NCBI RefSeq assembly: GCF_020497125.1
Contig: NC_059072.1
Coordinates: 71,183,697 to 71,247,696 of the forward strand
DNA length: 64,000 bases
Direction of reading: 5' to 3'
Source of the DNA: Mauremys mutica
Lineage: Eukaryota > Chordata > Testudines > Geoemydidae
The notes below the pieces were generated by a model. It did no database searches, was not told where the DNA came from, and was given only the letters and a program-made list of their open reading frames with translations. This document shows positions 46,285-57,633 of the stretch, piece after piece. Numbering within the stretch: the stretch's first letter is position 1; each line of letters begins with the position of its first letter. Both the position numbers and the translations under genes were made by a program.

Positions 46285-47259
46285 CTAGCTCTATGAATCC
46301 ACCTTATGCTTCCATCTGGCACTGATGCCTGAACTTGGGGGGTCTGAATAATTTATTTCTGAAAACAGGCCATGACCACTGTGCATCTCACGCCAACTAC
46401 CTTTGACTGCTATTGAGGCCAGTCTAGAAATTGTCAAATGAAATTCTGCTGCTGGTGGCATGGCCAGGATAAAGAGGTGTGTGCTTAATAGAAATGACCA
46501 TGCTGGGGCTCAGATTTACTTGTGGCAGGGGTGTACTACAGAGCTGTGGGCCTGCTCCTAAACAGTCTGGCCTCAGCCATGGATTAGTCATCTATTGTGT
46601 GCCCGCTGAACAGGGCCTAGAAGAGAATTTGGCCCAGGCATCAGTTTGCTCCTTGAGAGTTTGTTTGAGTCTATGCAGTCCTTGCATATTACTTCACGTG
46701 AATGGTCAGATGAGCCCAGTGGAACTGTCTCAGCAATATGCCCCCACTCAGTGTAGAAGCCTAGCTCCTGTTGTTGGAGCTTCCCAGTCAAGAGCCTGGG
46801 AGCAGGCGTTGGCATTAGCTAGCCTTGATGTTAAACACTCATTAGCTATGGTTCTTGTTGAACTACAGCAGTCACTAGGAAAGAATAGTGATAGTATTAA
46901 AAAATAACCACTAGTCAGGGGCTTTGTAAGCCTCCTTAAAAAATTCCAAATCATGAGTCCCCTCTGGTGGCTTCACCCCAGCAGTTAATAACTAAACCTT
47001 GGTCTGAAAGCTGGCCTGACATCAGAGTTTCCCCTAGGGCTGGTGTGTGTTGTTTCAGTTTGTGTACAAGTCACTGTGGAAGGCCCAGTGTAGACCCAGC
47101 ACTTAGTGTTAAAAGGTGCAGTTCTGTGTTGAAAACACCTTGCTTTGTTAACAAACATGCTGAGACCCCCTCCTGATGTTACTGTTCCTTATGCAGAGGG
47201 CTCAGCAAACCAGAGACCATTTTCCAAAAGGACAAAGCAGCATTAGTACAGGCTTCTTT

Positions 47260-47563
47260 TCCAGCTGTGTGGCTGCTGGATCTTGGCCACATGCTCATTG
47301 ATTTTTGGAGGGGGTGAGGTTATGAGGGAATTTCCCCCCAGGACAGAGACTGTATGAGTATTACACCTTCTTTGGCAGGGTGGAGCATAGGTCATGTGCT
47401 GGTTTGAACTAGTGTAAATTGTGGATTCCCTATAATGTGACAGCTTTTAATCAGGAGTTGAGGACTTCAGTAACTCAGTCACTGGTTAGGGGGTCTAATA
47501 CAGGAGGAGGTGGGTGATGTTCTGTGGCCTGCAATGAGCAGGTGGTCTCACTAGATGAACTAA
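47260..47563 (+). mobile_element. Diverged CR1 LINE fragment
   Basis: The stretch has tttccccccaggacagagac, gttgaggacttcagtaactc, aatacaggaggaggtgggtg and gttctgtggcctgcaatgag, a strongly diverged equivalent of 49600-49840. The 3' tail is lost. Confidence 0.6.
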
Positions 47564-48330
47564 CCACTTGGCTACACATGGGTAGCTGGAAGCTAGAAAC
47601 AGCAATGTGCACATGGACTTGAAGAAATGGCTTTAATCATATACAGTGTTTTCACATAGCAGGAGTGGGAGCCACTTTACCATGGGAACCCCAGACTCTA
47701 AAGTAAGAGACAACAGTAGTGTGTAAGACTGAAAATATTAGTGGTCATTACATGTAGAGACACTGGTGAAAAGTCCTTGATAAGATGTGATTGAGTGATG
47801 CCCTTTTAAGACTTTGTCAGTAGCAGCAGAGGGCATTCAGTTTTTTGGATGTCTGCACAAACAACATGCCTGCCTATCTTCTCTATACTTTTAAGAAGTT
47901 CCAGCATTAATGCTGGCTACCTTCTTCCCCATTCTACACAACTAGCCCTCCCCTGCAACCTTGGGGGTGGTAACAGTTGATAATAGAGCTGCAGGATTTC
48001 AAGGACTACATACATTAATAATAAATAAAAAATGGTGATGAGGCAGCTAAGGAAGGGATTGTTGTTTGAAAGTCTTATCTTCCCACTTGGTCAGTTCAAG
48101 CCTAGGCCGTTTCTATTAACCCAGGATCTGTTTTTCAAGCATTAGAACAAGACTGCAGTGTTCTCCCAGACATGACTGCTAACAGCAATTTGTTTGAACT
48201 TTAAGTATTAGTTTGTGCAAGTAGCTGAGGGGTTTAGCTTTCATTACTCCTGCAGAAGCGACAGGCAGCGTTGCTTTCTTCCCCCCCCATACACACTATA
48301 GTACTGAAGTAACTCTGCTGACAACACTAA

Positions 48331-48629
48331 GGCCTGGTCTACACTGGGGGTGGGGGGGGGTCGATCTAAGGTACGCAACTTCAGTTACGTGAATAGCGTA
48401 GCTAAACTCGAACTACCTTAACTCGAATTACTTACCCGTCCCCACAGCGTGGGATCGACGTCCGCGGCTCCCCCGTCGACTCCGCTACCGCCGTTCGCGT
48501 TGGTGGAGTTCCGGAGTCGAAGGGAGCGCGTTCGGGGTTCAGTATATTGCATCTCATCTAGATGCGATATATTGAACTCTGAGAAATCGATTGCTACCCA
48601 CCGATCTGGCGGGTAGTGAAGACGTACCC
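48331..48629. mobile_element. Harbinger-type MITE, 299 bp
   Basis: The ends are ggcctggtctacactggg and gaagacgtaccc, with TAA at both sides (48328-48330, 48630-48632). Its length and order of inner inverted blocks are the same as at 10666-10964 (ctcgaactacctta, gactccgctaccgcc, gatgcgatatatt). Confidence 0.82.
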
Positions 48630-49084
48630 TAAGTCACAACTGTCCCTTTCACTGCCTTACAGAAATACTTTCAATTTGGTAAGAGCAAGCAGCTTGAACT
48701 ATTCTATTTATGCTGATACCTTGGTGTAATCTCACTGCTTTGGAGATGGTAGCTATGTCAAAGCTAGTGGAGGAAGAGCTAGCTAGAACCAGGCTGGGTC
48801 ACACACACCCCTCCCCCAAATGTTCTCTATCAGTAATAAAGTTAAAAGGAAAAAGCCTTTGACTAGAGTAAATACTTTTTTTAAAAAATCCAGGACTGTA
48901 ACATTGCAGACAAACCTAACCTATGCACAAAGACTGGGATCAATATGGGCTTTAGCTTGGATGGTAAATTAAGCTCCTCTGGTTTCTCTTGGGCCCACCC
49001 CCAAATGCCAGGAGATGGGTCTCTTCCCCCCCCCCAAAAAAAAAAAAGGGATTAAGGAAAAACTACCATACCTGCATCAAACTG

Positions 49085-49871
49085 GAACAGGTTGAGACGG
49101 GCTACTAGGATGATCGGAGGAATGGAAAACCTGTCTTATGAAAGGAGACTGAAAGAGCTTGGCTTGTTTAGCCTAAGCTAAAGAAGGTTGAGGGGGTATA
49201 TGATTGCTCTTTATAAATATATCAGAGGGATTAATATTAGGGAGGGAGAGGAATTATTTAAACTTGTTATGTTGACACAAAAACAAATGGATATAAACTG
49301 GACAACTAGGAAGTTTAGACTTGAAATTAGATGAAGGTTTCTGACCATTAGAGGAGTGAAGTTCTGGAACAGCCTTCCAAGGGGAGTAGTGGGGGCAAGA
49401 GACATATCTGGCTTTAAGACTAAGCTTGGTAAGTTTATGGAGGGGATGGTATGATGGGATAGCCTAATTTTGGCAATTGATCTTTGATTATCAGTAGGTA
49501 AGTATGCCCAGTGGTCTGTGATGGGATGGGATCTGAGTTACTACAGAGAACTCTTTCCTGGGTGCTGGCTGGTGAGTCTTGCCCACATGCTCAGGGTTTA
49601 ACTAATCACCATATTTGGGGTCAGGAAGGAATTTTCCTCCAGGGAAGATTGGCAGAGGCCCTGGAGGTTTTTCACCTTCCTCTGCAGCATGGGTCACTTG
49701 CTGGAGGATTCTCTGCAGCTTGAGGTCTTCAAACCACAATTTGAGGACTTTGATAACTCAGATATAGGCTAGAGGTTTGTTACAGGAGTGGGTGGGTGAG
49801 ATTCTGTGGCCTGCATTGTGCAGGTCAGACTAGATGATCATAATGGTCCCTTCTGACCTTAAGTCTATGAG
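49085..49871 (+). mobile_element. CR1 LINE 3' end, longest copy in the window
   Basis: About 790 bp of CR1: the last coding-like part (ggaaaacctgtcttatgaaa, gaaagagcttggcttgttta, gaagttctggaacagccttc) and the whole 3' UTR (ggaaggaattttcctccagg, ttctgtggcctgcattgtgc, cagactagatgatcataatg), ending aagtctatga. It is 5'-truncated with no intact frame. Confidence 0.85.
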
Positions 49872-50420
49872 ATCAAGTGGTTTCAGTTACTTTACTTGAG
49901 ACTAGCATCTTCCTGTCAGTCAATGTAGATCACCTTTAAGTGAGAAGCTGAGTTTATTTGGATGTATAAAGGAAGCCTTGATGGGTTCTCTCCCTCCCCC
50001 CGCTCCCCCCATTCCCTTGGAGGGTGGGGAGGAGCAGGGAATTTACTCTTTTACTTTAGGGAAAGATGGTCCTTTTGTGCCCCCCCCTTTTTTTTTTTTT
50101 GCTCAAAGAGTGAGTTTGGAAAGGGGGCTGGTCAGTCCACAGTTGGGTGGACAGAGGTGCTTATGTAGCCTACTAGTGGGTGTGGGCTGTGTCCCTTTCA
50201 GTGCTAACAGCCTTCACCAACAGCCTGGCTCTTGAGCTCCAGCTGTGGAGACCTATGCTTTCAGCTCAGGAAATCAGTGACAAGTTCATGTCATTGTTTC
50301 AGGGGTCTGGAGTGTTAGAATTTTGGCAAAGGAAATGGTCACTTCCCAAGGTTTTTAGTTCTTTGATGCAATGTCACTAGTTCTCCAGGAATCCCTCAGG
50401 TCTAGCACTGTACACCCTAT

Positions 50421-50490
50421 TGGTGAAATCCTGAACCACTGACCTTACCGGGCATTGTGTCATTAACATCAAAGGAGACAGGATTTCACC
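50421..50490. repeat. Short palindromic repeat
   Basis: tggtgaaatcctgaaccact and gacaggatttcacc are inverted ends of a 70-bp stretch with an eroded central palindrome. No target duplication is visible. Confidence 0.5.
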
Positions 50491-50916
50491 TAATATTTCT
50501 ACAATGGGCAGCAAGCAGCAGCGTAGACAGAAACATGACTAAATTAAGGCAAACCCAAGGCTCTAAGCACACTCTCAATGCTCCTCACAGCTCTGTCCCC
50601 AGCTGCAATACCTAGTAATACCCCTCCCCCCCCCTCCCCTCCCATACCTAAGCAGATGCATTCTAGTTGTGGGGTAAGTGAGCAGAGCCCACTGCCCCCT
50701 TCTCATGCCAGTGTCCTCTGCTGAGGTGGTGTTGCCAAGGGTGCTCCTATTCAGGTCTCTGAATTAACACCCCTATTGGCATACATAGGGCAACTCCTAC
50801 CTGTTTCAGGCTCTCCTCCCTCTCCCAGTCACAAGGGCTAGAAGCCTTTTGGGTTAAGCAGACACTGGTGTAAACACATGGCTCCAGGTGCTAGGGAGCT
50901 AGGGCCAAGTGCCTTA

Positions 50917-51101
50917 GGCTTTGGCTACACTTACACTTCAAAGCGCTACCGCTGTCCGTACTCCACCTCCCTGTGGGGAATAACTGACAGCCCTAGGGCT
51001 TTGACTACACTGGCGCTTTGCAACGCCGCAATTTGCAGCGCTGGAGAGGGTGTTTTCACACCCTGCTGCAGCGCTGCAAATTTCTAAGTGTAGCCAAGCC
51101 C
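50917..51101. mobile_element. Harbinger-type MITE, 185 bp (AGCGCTG family)
   Basis: Inverted ends ggctttggctacacttacac and taagtgtagccaagccc, with TTA on both sides (50914-50916, 51102-51104). The interior is rich in agcgctg-type motifs. It belongs to the same family as 53643-54416 and 63685-63947. Confidence 0.82.
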
Positions 51102-51165
51102 TTAATCCAGCACTGGGCTCAAGCTCTTTATACTGGTGAGGCAGAGTGGAAGCAGGCTAAACAAA

Positions 51166-51409
51166 AACAAAGTCACAATACGCAAAGCTTTATTGAAGTG
51201 GAATGACAGTGCTAATATAGTGTTCATTAACATGTGGTGCATGAGAAAAATAGAGAAATACGTAGTGCTTTAGCATTGGGTAAAAGCTCGATCTAAGCAA
51301 TATTATAATACACTAGTGTCAGTTTCACAGTAACTAGTAACACTTAAGCTGTGCCTTGTTGCAGAGAAGGCATCTCAGTGAATCATGATCAGCCTTGGAT
51401 TTTACTCCT
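51166..51409 (-). other. CSRP2: CSRP2 3' untranslated region
   Basis: The stretch after the stop codon (on the - strand) up to about 15-25 bases beyond the AATAAA signal. Its inferred length of roughly 240 bp is short and similar to what I recall for mammalian CSRP2. The exact cleavage point is not determined. Confidence 0.7.
51189..51194 (-). terminator. CSRP2: Poly(A) signal, CSRP2
   Basis: AATAAA on the - strand (tttatt on +, in aaagctttattgaagtgg), about 220 bases after the stop codon and the only canonical signal in the proximal 3' region. Confidence 0.8.
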
Positions 51410-51486
51410 TCACTGAGCATGAACAAGGGCACCTGCTCCCTGGCCATATCCAAATCCTTTGGGGCCAAAGTTCTTTGCATAGCAGC
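51410..51486 (-). CDS. CSRP2: CSRP2 last coding exon
   Basis: This 77-bp coding segment after acceptor cctttcag encodes (G)[19 protein letters not shown] then LVHAQ and TGA (51410-51412). It completes LIM domain 2 with its last cysteine, followed by the glycine-rich GFGYGQGAG repeat that follows each LIM domain in CRP proteins. It is in frame with the preceding exon. The protein totals 194 residues, one more than human CSRP2 as I recall it. Confidence 0.97.
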
Positions 51487-51877
51487 CTGAAAGGAAAAAA
51501 AACACAAACTTTTTCAGAAAGACATGTTCGGATGCCTGCAAGTTACTTGACTTCTATTGCTCAGGACTGCTCAGCAGTCTGCGTGCTCCAAAGCAATGTT
51601 CATGGAAGGATGCTGGAGAATAGAGCATTTAGAGCCATTTAACTATACCTCAAACAGAACAGCATCACTAAGTAATATTGCATGGTTGCAGAAGAATTTT
51701 GAGCCATACTGCAGTGCTAAGTGTCCCAACCCTGTCAAAATGAAGGAATCCTTATCAGATGTCAGCACAGGATTCCCACCCCAGAATGACTCCAGATCTG
51801 AACTGAACATCTCTGCTGTTTAGAGCATGTTACTCTGAACTGTAAGCAGTTGGTTCATGCATGTTACTTCATCTTAC
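51487..51877 (-). other. CSRP2: Last CSRP2 intron
   Basis: A 391-bp intron with gtaagat donor and tttcag acceptor. No repeat recognised. Confidence 0.85.
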
Positions 51878-51971
51878 CTTTACAATAAATTTCACCTTCT
51901 TTCTCTGTCAGGGTTGTGGATTCTAGACTCTTCCCACACTTAGCACATCGGAAACAGTTTTTGTGCCAAGG
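51878..51971 (-). CDS. CSRP2: CSRP2 coding exon: core of LIM domain 2
   Basis: This 94-bp exon (acceptor ttctcttag, donor AAAG|gtaaga) encodes [20 protein letters not shown] and [11 protein letters not shown]. The His and the CFRC, C and C positions are zinc ligands of LIM domain 2. LIM domains bind cytoskeletal partners such as alpha-actinin and zyxin in CRP proteins. The frame joins on both sides. Confidence 0.97.
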
Positions 51972-52524
51972 CTAAGAGAAGCAAAGAGTACAAGTCGTAT
52001 TTACTAGACACATTAGGTACGAGAGAGACTCTTGAAAGTAACATTTAAATAGAGATAGGTACAGACTCCTGTAGCCTAAAGCAGGATCCTACTTGAGGCG
52101 TTTTTGGTTTCTCACTTAGATAATGAAATGACATGATTGGTGATAGAGACCAGCTCTTTTAACAGATTGTTTCAGACGCAAGTTAGCAAAGAAGTATTAT
52201 GCTTTAGGTAAAACACTAAATACATCTAGGTTTTGCCAGAATCTAACATGACTGCAGTCCCAACCACAGCCACATGCATTTCTCTTTAAAACCCTCACTC
52301 ACCTCTATCTTGGTTTAGATGACACAACCAGTTTGATTAAATGGTGTTTTCCATGCTGAGAAGCTGCTATACTAAGGGAATTTTGCATCACAATTGGCCT
52401 ACCTGACTCTTTCTGGCTAAATATGCTCAAAACAGTTCTGTTTTGAGCCAACCCTTCCTTTGATTGCATCTCCCCGTCCCCCACGCCCTATTTAGCAAAG
52501 AACTTGATCGAAATCCTACTTTAC
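51972..52524 (-). other. CSRP2: CSRP2 intron
   Basis: A 553-bp intron. The stretch 52218-52385 (aatacatctaggttttgcca, ccacatgcatttctctttaa, atggtgttttccatgctgag) closely resembles 53070-53250 in the next intron in the same orientation, an apparent segmental duplication. No mobile element is recognised. Confidence 0.7.
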
Positions 52525-52657
52525 CTTTCCAGCTCCTATTACTTTCTCAGCAGCATAAACAGAATCACCACATCTAGAGCATTTCTCTGCACCTCCAAAT
52601 TTCTGAGCAAACTTTGAAGTATTTGGACTTGTTGTAGGTCGGTGAGGAGATGGTGTG
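52525..52657 (-). CDS. CSRP2: CSRP2 coding exon: linker and start of LIM domain 2
   Basis: This 133-bp exon (acceptor tccttctag, donor GGAAAG|gtaaag) encodes [20 protein letters not shown], then [20 protein letters not shown] and GAGK. The first half is the flexible linker between the LIM domains; CSRC gives the first two zinc ligands of LIM 2. The linker start differs from the human one and is one residue longer. Confidence 0.96.
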
Positions 52658-52713
52658 CTAGAAGGAACAGGTATATAGTAGGTCAGTCTTGCGCTCCTAT
52701 TTACCCTCTAAAT

Positions 52714-53010
52714 CAGTGGTCCCCAAACTTTTCATGTCACCCCCACCCCCGCCCCTTGCCCTTGTCTGCACCTCCTCTCCCTTGAGACACAGTTGGGAAC
52801 CATGGCCGGGAGTGTGGCTACAGCTCCTAAGGAGGGGAGGGGAGGGGTGGACGAAGGGGAGGAGGCCAAGGCTGTGGCCAGAGCTATGGTCGGGGCTAGG
52901 AGCCAAGGGCCAGGGTTGAGCTGAGGGCAGAATGGGCTGGGTGGCCCTCCCTCCCAGCCCCCTGCCATATCTCCTGAATGTTCCTCCATGCCCCCTACAA
53001 GGGCACACTG
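52714..53010. mobile_element. Diverged hAT MITE
   Basis: The left end CAGTGGTCCCCAAACTTTTC is typical; the right end gggcacactg is eroded. The 8-bp flanks ctctaaat (52706-52713) and ttctaaaa (53011-53018) match at six positions. The interior is G/C-rich with a run of ggggagggg. The frames over it are not genes. Confidence 0.6.
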
Positions 53011-53069
53011 TTCTAAAAAATAGGAGGAGAGCAGGGAGATAATGTGTATTTATCACATTCAGTTATTTG

Positions 53070-53250
53070 CAACTAAATACACCTAGGTTTTGCCAGAATC
53101 CATAATGACTGCAGCCCCAGACACATGCATGCATCTTTAAAATCCACCCTCACCTTATCTTGATTTAAAAGACCACCACATCAACACTGAACTGGTTTGA
53201 TTAATGGTGTTTTCCATGCTGAGAAGCTGCTATTTTAAGGGAATTTTGCA
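53070..53250. repeat. Duplicated intronic segment (second copy of 52218-52385)
   Basis: acacctaggttttgccagaa, cacatgcatgcatctttaaa and atggtgttttccatgctgag recur in the same order and direction in the neighbouring intron at 52218-52410. No element ends are seen, so it is best read as a local duplication spanning exon 52525-52657 or its flanks. Confidence 0.6.
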
Positions 53251-53642
53251 TAATAGGCCTACCTGACCCTTGTATTTAGATGACTGCATGATGTTAAGTT
53301 TCCTCCATGTCATAATACTTCCTAGTTATCCAGAAGGTGTAAACACCGCAAAGTAGTATCTAATACTGGATACTGACTTGATGAGCTATTGCCCAAGTCA
53401 GTATGCCAGTTTCTAAATTAAATTTGGAGATACTGACTGAACAACCTCATAAGAATTTACATCTCAACTGTTAAGATCTAGAAGCTGGAATTTTAGAAAG
53501 ACTGAGCTACTAACACAGTTGAACTTTAATGGAACTAGATGTCCACGTTAAGCCTTTCATGAAATCAGAATTGTGTACTAGTTATGGCATTTTGTGTTTA
53601 GATGCAAACTCCAACTCTGAGCAGGTTTTGATACATCTCTAA

Positions 53643-54416
53643 GGGCTTGGCTACACTTGCAAGTTGCAGCGCTGGGAGAGGCTTTCCAGCGCTGCAATTA
53701 GTAACCGTCCACACCTGCAAGGCACATCCAGCGCTGCAACTCCCTGGCTGCAGCGCTGGCTGTACACCTGGCCAGGTTGGGGTGTAGCGATTGCAGCGCT
53801 GGTGATCCAGCGCTGCTCATCAAGTGTGGACACACACCAGCGCTTTTATTGGCCTCCAGGGAATAAGGAGATATCCCAGAATGCTTTTAACTAAATTGTT
53901 TTGTTATGCAGCCTCTTTGTTTTGTTGTGAACTCCGATCGGAGCTCCGTTGAACTGCTTATCTAAAAAACAAACACTGATCACAGCAAACAGGAGCTATC
54001 TGTACCTGGCTGTGAACGATCAAATGAGAGGCAAGCAGTTTGCTTGACAGAGAAACAGCGTTGGATGCAGGCTGTTTGCAATTAAGACTAAGGGTTCGCG
54101 AACATTTTGTGATTTTTCAATCCAGGGAAGCTAACACACAGTGTTGGCTCCAAAAATCCACTCTCTATCTTCCCCGCTCCCTGTCACAGTACACCACCCT
54201 CCACCCCCCTCTTTTGAAAAGCATGTTGTTGCCACTTGAATGCTGGGATAGCTGCCCATAATGCAGCCCTCCCAACAGCGCTGTAAATGCTGCAAATGTG
54301 GCCACACACCAGCGCTGGTAGCTGTGAGTGTGGCCACACACCAGCGCTGGCCTTGCACAGCTGCACGACCAGCGCTGTAACTCCCAGCGCTGCAACTTTC
54401 AAGTGTAGCCAAGCCC
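53643..54416. mobile_element. Harbinger-type element, 774 bp (AGCGCTG family)
   Basis: The inverted ends are gggcttggctacacttgcaa and ctttcaagtgtagccaagccc; TAA flanks both sides (53640-53642, 54417-54419). The outer ~180 bp on each side are packed with agcgctg motifs; the middle 400 bp are ordinary sequence without a transposase. It looks like the least deleted member of the family at 50917 and 63685. Confidence 0.82.
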
Positions 54417-55060
54417 TAAGTATTTTGACCTGGCCTGCTGTAAGAACCCATTCTATCACACTTTTGCTACTAGCTAGCCTGCTACTTGCTATACCCAAGA
54501 CTGAAATGCAGTGAGGCACTTCAATTTAGACAGAGCAGGATTAAGTTTTCCATGTAGACATTAAATCTCTATACAACCTCAAATCTGCCTTTATTTTAAT
54601 TCATAACTAGAATACAACCTTGTCAAAGCATAGTGTATGAGCCTATCAGCCAGTAAGTAGGATTTGAATACTAAACAAGCCATGTTTAGTAATCTTTACA
54701 CTTGCATAAAGCCAGTAACCAGCACAATATAATTTTTAATAATCCAGAAAGATTAAAAGCTTGATCCTGAAATCCTTGCCTACAGGTAACTCCCACTGAT
54801 ATCACTGGAAGTTGCATGCAGCAGGACTGCAGGAACAGGCATCATGGGTTCAGTGCTCCTCTGACCTGCACAGTCTCTCTACTTCAATATTCTGCTCTGG
54901 GATACACTGGCATTTTGATGTGCGTTTAGAACACAGCCACATTATACATCTGTAAGAGCATTTGGCCTTTAATTCCTGCATGAAGAACCTTTGGCACAAC
55001 ATGAAGATCACAAGCCAACTGTACATCTTGCCATCAGATATAGTGAAGAGTTGAACTTAC

Positions 55061-55229
55061 TTGTCATGCTTGATGCCCAGTCTCTCGCCTCTGTCCATGT
55101 TGAGCGTGCCTGCTCCTTGGCCATAGCCATAGCCTTTAGGACCGTACTTTTTTCCATAGCAGGACTTGCAGTAAACCTCATCGTCATGAATTGCTACAGT
55201 TGTGCTGTCTAAGTTTTTCCGACAAACCA
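55061..55229 (-). CDS. CSRP2: CSRP2 coding exon: end of LIM domain 1 and Gly-rich repeat
   Basis: This 169-bp exon (acceptor tttttccccag, donor GACAA|gtaagt) encodes (M)[18 protein letters not shown] and [20 protein letters not shown], then [19 protein letters not shown] and CKSC supply the remaining zinc ligands of LIM 1; [11 protein letters not shown] is the basic glycine-rich stretch that carries the nuclear localisation signal in CRP proteins. The reading frame continues upstream into the intron only by chance. Confidence 0.97.
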
Positions 55230-57633
55230 CTGGGGAAAAAAGTTTCAGCTTGTCAGAAGGGGCCATTTTCAGCCATAGCACATGAAGTAAACCAAAAAAT
55301 GTCAAATGCCAGATGTCATGGGTTCCCCTGTCCCCAGTTCTTCCTAGTGAACTGTGGAACTGCTGAAAATTAGAAGAGGCAGCATCTCTATTGAATTGGT
55401 GAATTATGTTTAGCTTCATCAAGAGGCTCTATTCCCTCCCACCCTCATGGTGCTGATATTTAAAGAATGGAGACTTGCCGTAGTTTGATTAATGAGGTTG
55501 CACAGAAAACCAGATACTAAAGTCAGCAATTTCCTCTCTTGCTTCAAGTTACATGGAAACAAGCACCTGTATCAGAGCAGCAGCATTTAATTGTCTGACA
55601 GTTCACAGCCCTCTGTTCACATGGACAAACTGCTTCCCCACAGCTTTTGTAATGCTATTATAGATCCTGGGGTTCTGTTTACTTTTTATGGATACCAGAC
55701 TAGAACTGTAAACCCAGGAACCAGATTGCTTTCAGTACCCAATAATTACATCATAGACTATCTTTCTATTGCAAGTGGCTGATCCTTCTTTTCTGAGGAA
55801 TGCAGAGCTTCAGGAAGAATGAAACCAGGTGTGAACAGCAACATTTTAGCAGGCAAGAAAGAACTGGATCTATTATGCAGATTGATTGGAGGACAGAAGT
55901 TAAGAGACTTGCCCAAGGTCACAGCAGTAAGGAATACAGCTATTTCTGCTTCCCTCTTCTAAATACTTGTAACTACCTTCAGTCATAGCATTTTGAGGTC
56001 TGTACAGGATACAGGTTGGACTGAAAGCCCAACTACAACCCAGTTCTCTAAGACTTAGCTTAAAAAAAGCTGTAAGCTTCAAAATACACAGAAACCTGTG
56101 TTTATTGCATTGATTCAGTAGACCAGTGGTTCTCAAACTGGAGGAAGGTGTTAGACTTGCCGAGGCCTGTGGCCAAAGTCTGAGGGCTTCAGCCTTGGGC
56201 AGCAGGGCTCAGTTTACAGGCCCCCTTGCCTGGGGCTGAAGCCCTTGGGCTTCGCACCCCGCCCCCCGACCCAGGGTGGCAGAACTCAGACTTCAGTTCC
56301 CCCTCTCCTGGGGTCATGTAATAATTTGTTGTCAGAAGGGGGTAAAATGAAGTTTGAGAACCACTGCTGTAGACAGTTGATACATTTTATAATTAAGAGC
56401 AATTAATCAGTTTTAAAATACACTAAGTCTTTATGTTTTAAGCTCAGCAAAACATAAACATGACCTTGGCTTCACTCAGAGTGAAACGTACTAAACCAAC
56501 AGTCTGACTGCATGTTCCAAGTTTCTAATAGGAGAAACTTCTATAAAATATGAACTTAAGCCAACTGAGCCACAGCCAAATAATTTGTTATAATTGCTGT
56601 AGAGTACCAGGAAAAGGAACATGAACACACCTATATCCCATCATCACACACAGATGGGATGTTGCATCTATTAGTGGCAAGCTAGTTTTGAAAGTCTTCC
56701 CATTTGTAACTGTAGTTTCCTATAAACCAAGGCTGAACCCTAATTCTGGTCCCCAGAAGGCCGAGGCCAGAACGCTGGACATAGTGACACTGCATACTTG
56801 CAATGAGTTGAAGTACTTTGATTGTGTTAGACAGGCAGTTGGTGAATTTATAAGATTACCTTTTTTACAACTAATCAACAATCTTTACAGCAGAAAAAGC
56901 TAGTTTTGATGCCTGAATGAGTTGGTTAGACCGAAAAATAGCAACTTGGACTCTGCTCATATGCCAAGGAGAGCTAAGATTTTGGCTCTGCTACATGTAT
57001 TTAGTTAGAAATTCAGCCAAACTACTGATGCTTTAATATCCTACACAATCTACATGGACCTGGGTGAAAGCGGGAAAGGGAGGACTCATTTAATTATTCC
57101 TTCAGCCCTCCATCTACTTTCCAACAGATTCAGAGGCAGCAGCTTGGCTCTACAAAACTGTAAACAAATGCAGCCTTCTTGTGGTGCCATTAGGTTTCTC
57201 ACTCCAAAACATGTTCCTGGCCTTTTACAGACATAAGTTGTGAAGGAGAGATCTAGGCGCAGTTTAACAAGTCTCTTTATGAACTCTCCCACACCAGAGG
57301 AGACCGACACTCTCGCGGTGGTTCTGGATGAGCTCTCCCTCTGACACGGAGGTCCTTATGGGGCATAAGGGAAAGGGTGGCAAGTTAATCTAAGTCTGAC
57401 AGCATTCATAGCTTTCTTGAGTGCCCTCCAAAACTAGACCACTCTGTCAACTTGCACTGCCATTCAGTTTCCCAAGTGCCAACTCAGAGCCTTTATTATA
57501 TAACCCCTATGGATACGTTTGTAGAAGAGCATCTTGCTCAGACACCGTTCAGTCTGACATGCAATAGAGCCACTGAAGCTTTCACTGAAGAGAGTTGGCA
57601 CGACACAGAAAGCAGTGTGTGCGGAATACTTAC
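55230..57633 (-). other. CSRP2: CSRP2 intron
   Basis: The 2.4-kb intron holds one hAT MITE (56124-56366). No other feature is recognised in 55230-56115 or 56375-57633. Confidence 0.8.
56124..56366. mobile_element. 243-bp hAT MITE
   Basis: The inverted ends are CAGTGGTTCTCAAACTGG and GTTTGAGAACCACTG, with 8-bp flanks cagtagac (56116-56123) and ctgtagac (56367-56374) differing at one base. It is non-coding, with an inner inverted pair (ggctgaagcccttgggcttc). Confidence 0.88.

Larger units (their letters stand above)
42069..51165. other. Intergenic region between ZDHHC17 and CSRP2
   Basis: Both genes point into this 9-kb space. It holds G-rich tandem repeats (42266-42545, 43003-43110), old repeats (43325-43425), a 77-bp-arm hairpin (46113-46280), CR1 copies (47260-47563, 49085-49871), a Harbinger MITE (48331-48629), a palindromic repeat (50421-50490) and a short MITE (50917-51101). 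Nothing is recognised in 42546-43002 (possibly an unclassified repeat), 43426-46074, 46285-47259, 47564-48327, 48633-49084 and 49872-50420. Confidence 0.75.
52658..55060 (-). other. CSRP2: CSRP2 intron with hAT and Harbinger insertions
   Basis: It contains a diverged hAT MITE (52714-53010), the second copy of a duplicated intronic segment (53070-53250), the 774-bp Harbinger-type element (53643-54416) and an old repeat near 54760-54830 (ttgatcctgaaatccttgcc). The stretches 53251-53640 and 54420-55060 are otherwise unremarkable. Confidence 0.8.
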
